43,870 nt of DNA from positions 1 through 43,870 of the forward strand of contig ONQZ01000022.1 in assembly GCA_900320095.1 (NCBI GenBank), read 5' to 3'. This document shows positions 23,781-32,885 of the stretch, piece by piece. Below the pieces are notes generated by a model. The model saw nothing but the letters and a program-made list of their open reading frames with translations. It was not told the DNA's origin and did not search any database. Each line of letters begins with the position of its first letter. Positions within the stretch are counted from its first letter, which is position 1. The stretch comes from an uncultured Lentisphaerota bacterium (GTDB lineage Bacteria; Verrucomicrobiota; Lentisphaeria; Victivallales; UBA1829). Both the position numbers and the translations under genes were made by a program.

Positions 23781-26137
23781 GACTTCTTCTCCTTCTCCCC
23801 GGACGGGTCCGCCTTCGCCCGCGAATAGGAGACGCGCGTATGGTTCATGGATTTGAACGTCTTCAGGAACGATTCGCGGATCTGCGTGAGCTGTTCCAGC
23901 GTGATGCGCGCGGCATCCAGCTGTTTCCGCTGGAGCTTGCCGTTGAATATCTTTTCCACCAAGGCGCGCACGTTCTCCTCGGTCGGTTCGGAGAGCGAGC
24001 AGACGGCCGCCTCGCAGCAGTCCGCCAGCATCAGGATCACGCATTCCTTCTCCTCCGGCAGAGGGCCGGGGTAGCGGAACGGCGCTTCGGGCGGAGTCTT
24101 CCCCGTGCGCTCCCTCTCCTTCTCGTAGAAGAACGAAATGAAGTCGTTGCCGTGGTGGCACTCGATGGCGCGGCGGATCGGCGTTTTCAGTTTGTATTTC
24201 TTCGCGAGCTGCACGCCGAATTCGACGTGGCAGCAGATGATCTCCGCGCTCTCCGCCGGATTCAGGTCCTTGTACATGTCCTTGCCGTTGGAGTTCTCCG
24301 TGAACATCTCCGGCGAGGCGAGCTTCCCGACGTCGTGGAACAGCGCGTACGCCTGCGCCTTCAGGGAGACGCCGCCGATGCGGTTCGCCGCCTCCTCGGC
24401 GAGCAGCGCCACGCGTTCGCAGTGGTGATACGTGCCGGGGGCCTCCATCTGGAGCTTCTTCAGCAGCGGATGGTTCCGGTCGGTCAGCGAAAGATACGAC
24501 ATGTTGCTCGTCACGTCCAGCACGGTCTCCAGCGCGATGATCAGCGCGGACGCCGCCATGGCGGTCAGCAGTCCGGCGGTCAGCGGCACGGCGAGGCTGA
24601 ATCCGAGGCGGTTCCAGTCGTGCATGCGGACGCTCGTCAGGAAGTCGGGATTCTGCTGGAAGATCAGCGACGCCAGGCACATCGTGACCGCGCAGGAGAA
24701 GAACGACCGCGTGAAGAATTTCTTGTAGTCGTAGACCTGCCGCACGCAGACGGTGCCGACCGCGCACACGAACAGGCCCGAGGCGAACGCCGGGAACGAG
24801 AAGTCCAGCGCCACGGCGGACACGCCCGCCACGAACAGCCCGGCGAACACGGCGGAGCGCCCGCTGTAGATCGCGGCGATCACGAGCGCGGGCAGCGCCA
24901 GCGGTATCGCCAGATACAGCGGCACGACCGGATACCCCTTGCCCAGCGCGAAATCGTTGTACTGCTCCATGAACAGCCGGTTGCACAGCAGGGAAATGAT
25001 CACCACGAAGCCGATCAGCCATACCGAACGGTTGTTGCCGACGAGCTCGGGGTGGACGCGCACGATGTAAATGCAGGAAAGCACGATCAGGAGCGCCACG
25101 AGCATCGTCTTCTGGAAAAGGTTGTTCCAGGTGCGCTGTTCGCGCAGGTACTCGCTGTAGCGGATCTGGTACGCCTTGTACATCTCCGCCTGGTCCTCGT
25201 TCAGCGTCTCGTTCTTGTGGATCAGGATCGTGCCCTTCTTATGGAAGATCTCGGGCTCGCGGACCTCCTTCGGAATCTCCGCGAACTCCTCGTCCATGCG
25301 CTGCCTGCTCAGTTCCGCGTCGTAGGTCAGGTTGCCGTCCGCATACAGTACGCGGAAGAACCGCAGAAGCGGCTCCTCGTAGGGCACGCGCTGGTCGTAG
25401 GACACCGTGGACAGCAGGGAGTTCACGGTCTGCTCGGCGGCGAGCTCCGGCGTCGGGAGGTCGCTGAGCTTGAACGGGCCGACTTCCCGCGAATCGGAAT
25501 CCAGGATCTTCGCGTTCATCTGCGCGTTGACCGTCCGGGCGCCCTCGCCCTCGGACAGCTTGCCGGTGAAGGGCTGCGCCTTGTTCCGTTCCTCCGCGGT
25601 CGCGATGCCGCCGAACACGATCTCCTCCACCTGCGCGGCGGCCTTTTCCTTCCGCGCGTCGTCGAGCGCGGTCTGGCGGAGGAAGAAATACAGAAGCGGC
25701 GGCATTTCCTGCACGAACGACACCATCGCGGCCGTTTCCGGGTCGGCGTTTTCCGGCGCGACATACGCCTTGCGCTCCTCCTCGGCGGCGTTCCGGCGCA
25801 GGACTTCCTGGATCAGGAGCTCATAGCCCTTTATGATCTTTTCGGAGCGTTCCGGATCGAACCGGAAATAGCGCGGAAACTCCAGCGCGAACGTCTGGAA
25901 GATGCGCGTCGCCTCCTTTTTGTTCTGATATGAGAAATCGCAGACGGCCTCGATGTCCTGCGCGGCCTGCGAGCCCTTTTCGATGGACGGCAGGTCGCTC
26001 TGGCTCGGGATCCAGAGCAGCGCCACGCCCGCGCCGAAGACCATCAGGATCATCAGCAGGGACACGATCAGCGAACGCTGCATCCATGCGCCGATATGCT
26101 CGAACATCTCTTTCTTCTTTTTCTTATCTTCGCTCAT
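23777..26137 (-). CDS. pgpH: 7TM-HD phosphohydrolase, PgpH-like cyclic di-AMP phosphodiesterase
   Basis: This 786-residue protein has an N-terminal transmembrane helix (SLIVSLLMILMVFGAGVALLWI) and a large extracytoplasmic 7TMR-HDED domain (about residues 40-340). A seven-helix membrane block follows (about 340-520). The cytoplasmic HD domain contains GTYHHCERVALLAEEAA, LFHDVGKL, IICCHVEFGV and AIECHHGND. PgpH in Listeria degrades the second messenger c-di-AMP. Substrate here is inferred from architecture. The start at 26137 follows a purine-rich GGAAAG site. It is preceded by phoH (16-bp gap). Confidence 0.92.
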   Translation of the reverse strand: MSEDKKKKKEMFEHIGAWMQRSLIVSLLMILMVFGAGVALLWIPSQSDLPSIEKGSQAAQDIEAVCDFSYQNKKEATRIFQTFALEFPRYFRFDPERSEKIIKGYELLIQEVLRRNAAEEERKAYVAPENADPETAAMVSFVQEMPPLLYFFLRQTALDDARKEKAAAQVEEIVFGGIATAEERNKAQPFTGKLSEGEGARTVNAQMNAKILDSDSREVGPFKLSDLPTPELAAEQTVNSLLSTVSYDQRVPYEEPLLRFFRVLYADGNLTYDAELSRQRMDEEFAEIPKEVREPEIFHKKGTILIHKNETLNEDQAEMYKAYQIRYSEYLREQRTWNNLFQKTMLVALLIVLSCIYIVRVHPELVGNNRSVWLIGFVVIISLLCNRLFMEQYNDFALGKGYPVVPLYLAIPLALPALVIAAIYSGRSAVFAGLFVAGVSAVALDFSFPAFASGLFVCAVGTVCVRQVYDYKKFFTRSFFSCAVTMCLASLIFQQNPDFLTSVRMHDWNRLGFSLAVPLTAGLLTAMAASALIIALETVLDVTSNMSYLSLTDRNHPLLKKLQMEAPGTYHHCERVALLAEEAANRIGGVSLKAQAYALFHDVGKLASPEMFTENSNGKDMYKDLNPAESAEIICCHVEFGVQLAKKYKLKTPIRRAIECHHGNDFISFFYEKERERTGKTPPEAPFRYPGPLPEEKECVILMLADCCEAAVCSLSEPTEENVRALVEKIFNGKLQRKQLDAARITLEQLTQIRESFLKTFKSMNHTRVSYSRAKADPSGEKEKKS

Positions 26138-26153
26138 TTCTTCTTTCCTTCCT

Positions 26154-27152
26154 TCATTTTCCGCTCGTCTCATAGGCGCGGATGATCTTTTCCACCAGCG
26201 GATGCCGCACCACGTCGCGCGTGTCGAACCGGCAGATCTGCACGCCGTCGATCTTCGCCAGGCAATCCAGCGCGTGCGGCAGGCCGGACTGGCCGTGCGG
26301 GATGTCGGCCTGCGACGGGTCGCCGCAGACCACGCACTTCGAGTGGAATCCGAGGCGGGTCAGGAACATGAACATCTGTTCGTTGGAGGCGTTCTGCGCC
26401 TCGTCCAGGATCACGAACGCATGGTTGAGCGTGCGTCCGCGCATGAAAGCCAGCGGCGCGACCTCGATCACGCCGCGCGACATCAGTTCTTCGGCGGCGG
26501 CATAGTCCATCATCTCGTGGAGTGCGTCGTGCAGCGGCCTCAGATACGGATTGATCTTCTCCTGAAGCGTGCCGGGCAGGAATCCGAGGTTTTCCCCAGC
26601 CTCCACGGCGGGACGCGTCAGGATGATGCGGTTGTATTTCCCCGCGACGAGCAGGGAGACCGCCATCGCCATGGCAAGATAGGTCTTGCCGGTTCCGGCG
26701 GGGCCGACGCCGAACACCAGGTCCTTGCTCCGGATCGCGCGCAGATACGCCAGCTGGTTCGGGGAGCGCGCGGAAACGTCCTTCTTGCCGGGGCCGACCG
26801 TGACGCGTTCGGCGAAATACATGCCGAGGTCCTGTTCGCGGCCCTCGCGCCAGGCGTCCAGCGCCAGGTCGAATTCGGATTGGTCCAGGCAGCGGCCGCG
26901 TTCTTTCTGAAGGCGGCGGAGTTCGCGCAGAAATCCGTCGCCGCGTTTGTCGGGGGTATCCTCCACGGACATCGCCCAGGATTCGCGCGCAGCGAACTTC
27001 ACGCCGAGGCCGTATTCCGCCGCGGCGAGATTCCCGGTCAGGTTCCCGGCGAACGCCGATTCCAGCGCGCCCGGACTGTCAAAATAGACGCGTCCCCCTC
27101 CGGTCTTACTGTCGGGGGAAGCGCTGTCGGGATCCTGTTCCGTGGATTGCAT
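26154..27152 (-). CDS. PhoH-like P-loop ATPase
   Basis: This 332-residue protein is a PhoH/YbeZ-type ATPase. Its C-terminal half has Walker A GPAGTGKTYLA (about residues 150-160), RIILTRPAVEAGENLGFLPGTLQEK, Walker B FVILDEAQNAS, and VVCGDPSQADIPHG. The family is tied to RNA metabolism and phosphate stress and often pairs with YbeY. The N-terminal ~120 residues are variable. ATG 27152 is used; an in-frame TTG at 27164 is close to AGGATA and cannot be excluded. It follows the LysM lipoprotein gene by 24 bp. Confidence 0.93.
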   Translation of the reverse strand: MQSTEQDPDSASPDSKTGGGRVYFDSPGALESAFAGNLTGNLAAAEYGLGVKFAARESWAMSVEDTPDKRGDGFLRELRRLQKERGRCLDQSEFDLALDAWREGREQDLGMYFAERVTVGPGKKDVSARSPNQLAYLRAIRSKDLVFGVGPAGTGKTYLAMAMAVSLLVAGKYNRIILTRPAVEAGENLGFLPGTLQEKINPYLRPLHDALHEMMDYAAAEELMSRGVIEVAPLAFMRGRTLNHAFVILDEAQNASNEQMFMFLTRLGFHSKCVVCGDPSQADIPHGQSGLPHALDCLAKIDGVQICRFDTRDVVRHPLVEKIIRAYETSGK

Positions 27153-27176
27153 GGAGCGTAACAATATCCTTCGAAC

Positions 27177-28106
27177 TCACTTCGAGGAGACGGGGACCTT
27201 CTTCACGGCCGGGATGACGAGCTTCATCTTGGGCTTCAGGTAATTCGGTTTCCCGTTCAGGAGTTCTTTGTTCGCGTCGAAAATGATCTCCCACGCGGTG
27301 CCGTCGTGGTAGAGCGCCTTGGCGATGGCGGAGAGGGAATCGCCGTCCTTCACGATGTACTCGGTGGAGGGCTGGTCAGGATCGGCGGCGAGCTTTTCAC
27401 GGACGGGCCTGGCGGCGTCCTTCGTGTCGGCCTTCTGTTCCTTCGCGGGTTCGTCCTTGATGCCCTTCTGGGCGCGGACTTCGGCGCGGCGCTGCGCCAT
27501 GATGTCGTCGTTGGTCATCACGTTGAGCTTGGTGATGCCGGCTTCCTTGCAGTAGTCCACGACGGCGTTCAGGTCGGCGACCTTGGAATCCGTGCGGCCG
27601 TACACGATCACGGCGATGTCCTTGTTGAGCTTGCCGGCGTCGTTGAGCGCGGTCTTCAGGGCGGCGGTGTTCACGCGTTCGCCGTTGACGGCATATACGC
27701 CGTCGACTCCGGCTTCGGCGGGGAACACGTCGACGCGCATGAACTTCGCGGGTCCGGTGGGCTTGACCTCGACCGGCTGCGGCTGCTGGACCTGCACCTT
27801 CGGCTGCGGCTTGGCGGCTTCCGGCGTCTCGTCGATCTTCTTCACGGGTTCGGTTTCCGTTTTTTCATCGGCGGCGACGACCGCGACGGGCTCCTTGCCG
27901 TCGACCGGGCGCGGTTCCCCGAACGCTTCCGCGTAGGCGGGATTTCCGTCCGGCATTTCCTCCGGCGGCTGCCAGTCGGGATAGGAATTCTGGATTCCGG
28001 GGGTCCAGGCTTCGGCTTTTTCGTCCTCCGGCGGCGGCACGTTGGAGGCGCAGGAGACGAGAGCGAACATAGCGGCGAACGAAACGGCGAACGAAAGCGA
28101 TTTCAT
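27177..28106 (-). CDS. Lipoprotein with ExbD/TolR-like domain and C-terminal LysM
   Basis: This 309-residue protein has a lipoprotein signal with lipobox LVSC (Cys19), so it should be anchored in a membrane. A Pro/Glu/Lys-rich linker runs to about residue 120. Residues about 123-200 look like the periplasmic domain of ExbD/TolR: a short strand, GVYAVNGERVNTAALKTAL, DIAVIVYGRTDSKVADLNAVVDYCKEAGITKLNVM. Residues about 247-301 are a LysM domain (YIVKDGDSLSAIAKALYHDGTAWEIIFDANK), which binds peptidoglycan glycan chains. The combination suggests a wall-tethering or cell-envelope scaffold. The ExbD likeness is from pattern only. It heads the phoH-to-EEP operon. Confidence 0.8.
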   Translation of the reverse strand: MKSLSFAVSFAAMFALVSCASNVPPPEDEKAEAWTPGIQNSYPDWQPPEEMPDGNPAYAEAFGEPRPVDGKEPVAVVAADEKTETEPVKKIDETPEAAKPQPKVQVQQPQPVEVKPTGPAKFMRVDVFPAEAGVDGVYAVNGERVNTAALKTALNDAGKLNKDIAVIVYGRTDSKVADLNAVVDYCKEAGITKLNVMTNDDIMAQRRAEVRAQKGIKDEPAKEQKADTKDAARPVREKLAADPDQPSTEYIVKDGDSLSAIAKALYHDGTAWEIIFDANKELLNGKPNYLKPKMKLVIPAVKKVPVSSK

Positions 28107-28162
28107 AAGGAACCTCCGAAAAAAGGATTATGTTGTAAACTCAAATAGAATGCGTTGTCAGG

Positions 28163-29428
<1,266 letters not shown>

Positions 29429-29454
29429 GGTATTTTATCTCCGGTCGCTTTTGT

Positions 29455-29494
29455 AGAAAAAGAAAAAAAGGGGTCACTCAAGACGAATGACCCC
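29455..29494 (-). terminator. Intrinsic terminator/attenuator between acpP and fabF
   Basis: On the minus strand a perfect 7-bp stem (GGGGTCA at 29488-29494 read 5'-3', TGACCCC at 29470-29476) is followed directly by a T-rich run (the A-run at 29455-29469 on the plus strand). It lies 19 nt beyond the acpP stop codon and before fabF, so it should reduce read-through into fabF. Confidence 0.8.
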
Positions 29495-29513
29495 GGGAAG
29501 CAAAAGAAGGAAA

Positions 29514-29765
29514 TTATTCCTTGGCAGCAGCCATCTTGCTTTCGATGTACTTGATCGCATCGCCGACGGTCTTCAGGTTTTCGGCGTCTTCGTCCGGAAT
29601 CTCGGAGTTGAACTCTTCTTCGAGAGCCATGATCATTTCCACGATGTCGAGGGAGTCGGCGTTCAGGTCTTCGACGAAACGGGCGTCTTCGGTGACCTGG
29701 TCTTCGGCGACTGCGAGCTGCTTCACGACGAGCTCTTTGACTTTTTGTGCGATTTCAGCGGACAT
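29514..29765 (-). CDS. acpP: Acyl carrier protein
   Basis: This 83-residue acidic helical protein has the phosphopantetheine attachment motif [20 protein letters not shown], with Ser at about residue 38. It carries growing acyl chains for the fab enzymes and donates to LpxD and the thioesterase encoded in this window. AGGA precedes the ATG. It has its own predicted promoter and is followed by a terminator, consistent with the high level needed. Confidence 0.97.
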   Translation of the reverse strand: MSAEIAQKVKELVVKQLAVAEDQVTEDARFVEDLNADSLDIVEMIMALEEEFNSEIPDEDAENLKTVGDAIKYIESKMAAAKE

Positions 29766-29829
29766 GTTAAATCCTTTCGTATTGGTGAGAAGGGTTGGTT
29801 TTCGTTTTTTTGTAACGTGTATGGATTAT

Positions 29830-29857
29830 AATATACACCGTTTTTGCGTTTTTGCAA
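29830..29857 (-). promoter_or_regulatory. Candidate acpP promoter
   Basis: On the minus strand TTGCAA (29852-29857), 16 bp and TATATT (29830-29835) are found 64 bp before the acpP start. Two perfect copies of TTTTTGCGTTTTT flank the -35 region (29841-29853 and 29872-29884). Confidence 0.55.
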
Positions 29858-29884
29858 ATCCAATGCACGCTTTTTTGCGTTTTT
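29841..29884. repeat. Perfect 13-bp direct repeats upstream of acpP
   Basis: TTTTTGCGTTTTT occurs at 29841-29853 and 29872-29884, start-to-start 31 bp, about three helical turns. One copy overlaps the promoter spacer, so they may be regulator sites. Confidence 0.6.
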
Positions 29885-29924
29885 ATGGCCGAATGATGTG
29901 GTTTTTATTCCCCAAGGGGAAATT

Positions 29925-30668
29925 TTACATCAGGAAGCCGCCGCAGCAGTTGATCACCTGGCCGGTCACGTAGTCGGAATCCGGGCCGCAGAGGAACGCC
30001 ACGACGTTGGCGACGTCCTGGGGCTTGCCGCCGCGCTTCAGCGGGATCAGGTCCAGGAAGAGCTTCTTGGCTTCGTCGGGGAGGTTTTCGGTCATGTCGG
30101 TCATGATGTAGCCGGGGGCGACCGCGTTCACCATGATGTTGCGGCTGCCGAGTTCCTTCGCCACGGACTTCGTGATGCCGATGACGCCCGCCTTGGAGGC
30201 GGAGTAATTGACCTGTCCGGCGTTTCCGGCACGGCCGACCACGCTGGAGATGTTCACGATCTTGCCGTAGCGCGCCTTCATCATGGGGCGGATGGCGGCC
30301 TTCGTGAAGTTATACGTGCCCTTCAGGTTGACGGCGATCACGGCGTCCCAGTCGGCCTCGCTCATGCGCATGAGCAGGTTGTCCTTGGTGATGCCGGCGC
30401 AGTTCACGAGGATGTCCAGGCGGCCGAACTTCTCCATGACCGTCTTGATCGACGCTTCGGCGTCTTCGTACTTCGCGACGTTCGCCGCGATGGCGATGGC
30501 GTCGATGCCCTGTGCGCGGAATTCCGCCACGGTCTTGTCCGCCGTTTCCTGCATGATGTCCACGACCGCGAGCTTCGCGCCTTCTTTCGCCAGGCGTTCG
30601 CAGATCGCGCGTCCGATGCCGCGGGCTCCCCCGGTCACCAGCGCCACTCTGTTTTCGAGTTGACTCAT
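29925..30668 (-). CDS. fabG: 3-oxoacyl-ACP reductase
   Basis: This 247-residue short-chain dehydrogenase has the NADPH motif TGGARGIGRAIC at about residues 12-23, NNAG-equivalent VNCAGIT, and the catalytic Ser-Tyr-Lys (ISSVVGRAGNAGQVNYSASKAG). The C-terminus (CGPDSDYVTGQVINCCGGFLM) is typical of FabG. It reduces beta-ketoacyl-ACP in the elongation cycle. AGGAG lies 7 nt before the start. It follows fabD by 65 bp. Confidence 0.96.
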   Translation of the reverse strand: MSQLENRVALVTGGARGIGRAICERLAKEGAKLAVVDIMQETADKTVAEFRAQGIDAIAIAANVAKYEDAEASIKTVMEKFGRLDILVNCAGITKDNLLMRMSEADWDAVIAVNLKGTYNFTKAAIRPMMKARYGKIVNISSVVGRAGNAGQVNYSASKAGVIGITKSVAKELGSRNIMVNAVAPGYIMTDMTENLPDEAKKLFLDLIPLKRGGKPQDVANVVAFLCGPDSDYVTGQVINCCGGFLM

Positions 30669-30733
30669 TGTGTTTCTCCTGATTCGGTTTCAGTATGTTT
30701 GGGTTATAAGATTTGTTTTCTTCAAGGAAAGTG

Positions 30734-31645
30734 TCAGGCGTTCGCGAGTCCGTCCACGCCGGAGACGTTGTGCAGCGCCGCGCCCGGCAGGATCTTCCGC
30801 ACGAGACCGGTCAGGACCGTGCCCGGTCCGAACTCCACGAAGCGTTCCGCGCCGAAGCGCTCCGCCATCACGCGCACGCAGATGTCCCAGCGGACGCTGC
30901 CGGCGACCTGGGAGACCAGGTTCGCGCGGATCTTCGCCGGATCGGATTCGGGTTCGCCCGTAAAATTCTGGAGCACGGGGAACTTCGGCGCGTTCATCGG
31001 AGTGGCGTCCAGCACGGGGGCGAGAGCCGCGCCCGCGGATGCCATCATGCGGCTGTGGAATGCTCCCGCCACATTCAGCGGCAGGGCGCGCTTGACGCCG
31101 CGTTCCTTCAGGATCCCGCACGCCTTCAGCACCAGGTCCTTCACGCCGCTGATCACGATCTGTCCGGGCGAATTGTAGTTCGCCACGTCGATGCCGCATT
31201 CCGCGCAGACTTCCGCGATCACCGCCGGGTCGCCGCCGATAATGGCGGCCATGCCGCCCTCGGCTTCGTGGCAGGCGGCGTCCATCAGGGCGGCGCGCTT
31301 CGCAACGAGCTTCAGGCCGTCCTCGAACGTGAACGTCCCGGCGGACGCGAACGCCGCGTATTCGCCGAGGCTCAGGCCGCCCGCGGCGACTGCTTCCTCG
31401 CTGGGGTTCTTTTCGAGCCAGGCGGCCAGGCACGCCATGCTGGTGGTATAGATCGCGGGCTGGCAGTTCGCCGTCGCGGTCAGGTCGGATTCCGGCCCTT
31501 CAAAGCAAAGTTTGGACAGGCCGCGTCCGAGCACGGCGTCCGCGCGGTCGAAAACCGCTTTCGCCGCGGGAGAGGCTTCGTACAGGTCCTTGCCCATGCC
31601 GACGGCCTGGGCGCCCTGCCCCGAGAATAAAAACGCTGTTTTCAA
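30734..31645 (-). CDS. fabD: Malonyl-CoA:ACP transacylase, TTG start
   Basis: This 303-residue protein has FLFSGQGAQAVGMGKDL at the N-terminus and the nucleophile motif GLSLGEYAAFASAGTF (Ser near residue 93). AGAFHSRMM carries the catalytic histidine (near 200), and EFGPGTVLTGLVRK is near the end. It loads malonyl groups onto ACP. The start is TTG at 31645, supported by AAGGA 8 nt upstream and by the family start just after it. It is the first fab gene. The usual fabH and plsX are absent upstream, so they must lie elsewhere. Confidence 0.96.
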   Translation of the reverse strand: MKTAFLFSGQGAQAVGMGKDLYEASPAAKAVFDRADAVLGRGLSKLCFEGPESDLTATANCQPAIYTTSMACLAAWLEKNPSEEAVAAGGLSLGEYAAFASAGTFTFEDGLKLVAKRAALMDAACHEAEGGMAAIIGGDPAVIAEVCAECGIDVANYNSPGQIVISGVKDLVLKACGILKERGVKRALPLNVAGAFHSRMMASAGAALAPVLDATPMNAPKFPVLQNFTGEPESDPAKIRANLVSQVAGSVRWDICVRVMAERFGAERFVEFGPGTVLTGLVRKILPGAALHNVSGVDGLANA

Positions 31646-31719
31646 TGTCGTTGTCCTTTCATGGATGACGCCCGCGACCGGAATTATCTAATATTTCCGG
31701 AGAGAAAAGCAGGCATAAT

Positions 31720-31747
31720 AAAATACCACATTTTTCCGAAAATGCAA
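31720..31747 (-). promoter_or_regulatory. Candidate fabD promoter
   Basis: TTGCAT (31742-31747), a 16-bp spacer starting TTTCGGAAAA and ending TGG, and TATTTT (31720-31725) on the minus strand. The preceding bases GATTTGCA are shared with the acpP promoter, suggesting common control. Confidence 0.5.
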
Positions 31748-31789
31748 ATCTTCCGTTCAATCCGCGAGGAACGGAATTGTCCCGGCGTC

Positions 31790-32386
31790 TTACTTCAGCG
31801 CCGCGTGGAGCATGTCTTCCGTCACCGGACCCGGACGCAGGATGCTCCATGCGCCGTCGCGTTCGATTTTGATCACGGTCGACGCCTCGGAATCCGGCGG
31901 GATCGCGCCGCCGTCAAGCACCCCGTCTGGCAGGATCACGAGCGATGCCAGCGCCTCATCCACAGTGTGCGCCGGTGGCTGACCGGAAAGATTCGCGCTG
32001 GTCGAGGCCAGCGGACGCCCGTACGCCGCCAGAAGTTTCAGCAGCGCGGGATGGTCGGGAATGCGGAATCCGGTGAACGCGTCGCCGTCCGGCACGATCA
32101 GGGTCACGGGACCTGGGCAGAACGCCGCCGCGAAGCGTTTCGCGGGCTCCGGCATGTCGGGAAACGCGGCTTCGACCGCCTCGCGCGAAGCGAAAAAGAG
32201 CGTGAGGAGTTTGGACGCCGGACGCCGTTTCATCTCGTAGATTTTCGTCCGGGCGGCTTCGTGCGCCGCGTCGCAGACCAGCCCGTAGACGGTCTCGGTC
32301 GGGACAAGCAGAACGCCGTCACCGTGCCGCAGGATGTCGCGGAAGACCGCGGCGGCGGACGCGTCGGAACATGGGATCCGAATCAT
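31790..32386 (-). CDS. tsaC: Threonylcarbamoyl-AMP synthase (Sua5/YrdC/TsaC family)
   Basis: This 198-residue protein has the YrdC dsRNA-binding-like fold with GDGVLLVPTETVYGLVCDAAHEAARTKIYEMKRRPASKLLTLFF near the N-terminus. The later CPGPVTLIVP, GFRIPDHPALLKLL and LASTSANLSGQ motifs bind ATP and threonine. It makes the threonylcarbamoyl-AMP used for t6A37 of tRNA. The tcdA gene at 795-1520 acts further down the same pathway. It follows the ftsB-like gene by 6 bp. Confidence 0.94.
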   Translation of the reverse strand: MIRIPCSDASAAAVFRDILRHGDGVLLVPTETVYGLVCDAAHEAARTKIYEMKRRPASKLLTLFFASREAVEAAFPDMPEPAKRFAAAFCPGPVTLIVPDGDAFTGFRIPDHPALLKLLAAYGRPLASTSANLSGQPPAHTVDEALASLVILPDGVLDGGAIPPDSEASTVIKIERDGAWSILRPGPVTEDMLHAALK

Positions 32387-32392
32387 ATTAAA

Positions 32393-32668
32393 TCACTCGG
32401 AATAGATATAAATCACTTCGCCCTCGCGGGACAGATGGTACTGCTCGCGGGCGACTTTCTCAATGGCGGAGGCGTTGTGCTGGAGGTCGTGGACTTCCTG
32501 CTGGAGCGTGAGGTATTCCGACTTCACGCGGTCCAGGTCGGCCTGAAGGGACACGACATCCTGCTTGGTGCGCTTGTACTTCCGGTACGCGGGCAGCACG
32601 AGGATGCCGGACACGACGAGCACCAGCACCAGCAGAGCGTAAATAAAGGACGTCAGGACTTTTCCCAT
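32393..32668 (-). CDS. FtsB/DivIC-like septum formation protein
   Basis: This 91-residue protein has a single transmembrane helix at about residues 7-26 (SFIYALLVLVLVVSGILVLP) and then a coiled coil (about 33-72). A conserved-looking IEKVAREQYHLSREGEVIY end is typical of FtsB/DivIC. These small bitopic proteins bridge FtsL and FtsQ in the divisome. The sequence class is short and fast-evolving, so the assignment rests on layout. Coupled to tsaC in a two-gene operon. Confidence 0.78.
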   Translation of the reverse strand: MGKVLTSFIYALLVLVLVVSGILVLPAYRKYKRTKQDVVSLQADLDRVKSEYLTLQQEVHDLQHNASAIEKVAREQYHLSREGEVIYIYSE

Positions 32669-32690
32669 TCTTTCACCTCGATATTACACT

Positions 32691-32718
32691 AATATAGCAC
32701 ATTCTCCGGGAAATACAA
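32691..32718 (-). promoter_or_regulatory. Candidate promoter of the ftsB-like / tsaC operon
   Basis: On the minus strand TTGTAT (32713-32718), a 16-bp spacer starting TTCCCGGAG and ending TGC, and TATATT (32691-32696). It lies immediately after the hydrogenase-operon terminator and 22 bp before the start codon. Confidence 0.6.
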
Positions 32719-32755
32719 CAAAAAAAAGAAAAAAATCCGCCCCCGAAGGGGCGGA
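32715..32755 (-). terminator. Rho-independent terminator of the hydrogenase operon
   Basis: On the minus strand the stem TCCGCCCC (32748-32755) / GGGGCGGA (32736-32743) closes on a UUCG tetraloop and is followed by a long T-rich run (A-run 32719-32735 on the plus strand). This is the clearest intrinsic terminator in the window. Confidence 0.92.
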
Positions 32756-32771
32756 CAGGGATTTCATTTAT

Positions 32772-32885
32772 GCCCGGCCGAAGCCGGGCCACTGCAAGCA
32801 GTGCCGATGCAGTGCTCTGCTGCGCGAGAGCACGTGTCCGAGCGGAGCCGGACACTGCTCGGCACACTCCGTGTGTCAGCCGAGC
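32772..32885. repeat. Palindromic repeat cluster, copy C
   Basis: Five hairpins lie back to back between hydA and its terminator. They are 32772-32789 (GCCCGGC/GCCGGGC, CGAA loop); 32788-32804, a short hairpin around CACTGC/GCAGTG; 32812-32833 (GTGCTCT/AGAGCAC, 8-nt loop); 32834-32855 (GTGTCCG/CGGACAC, loop AGCGGAGC); and 32857-32885 (GCTCGGC/GCCGAGC with an inner ACAC/GTGT). The last one spans the hydA stop codon. Two units share the 22-bp 7-8-7 layout of copies A and B. Confidence 0.85.

Noticed and set aside
28107..28162. A promoter for the lysM-phoH operon
   Set aside because: TTGACC and CATAAT are present, but the distance between them is wrong, so no reliable promoter could be assigned.
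29903..29924. CCCC/GGGG hairpin just after fabG as a terminator
   Set aside because: The stem has a loop of about two bases and the following minus-strand bases are A-rich rather than T-rich.
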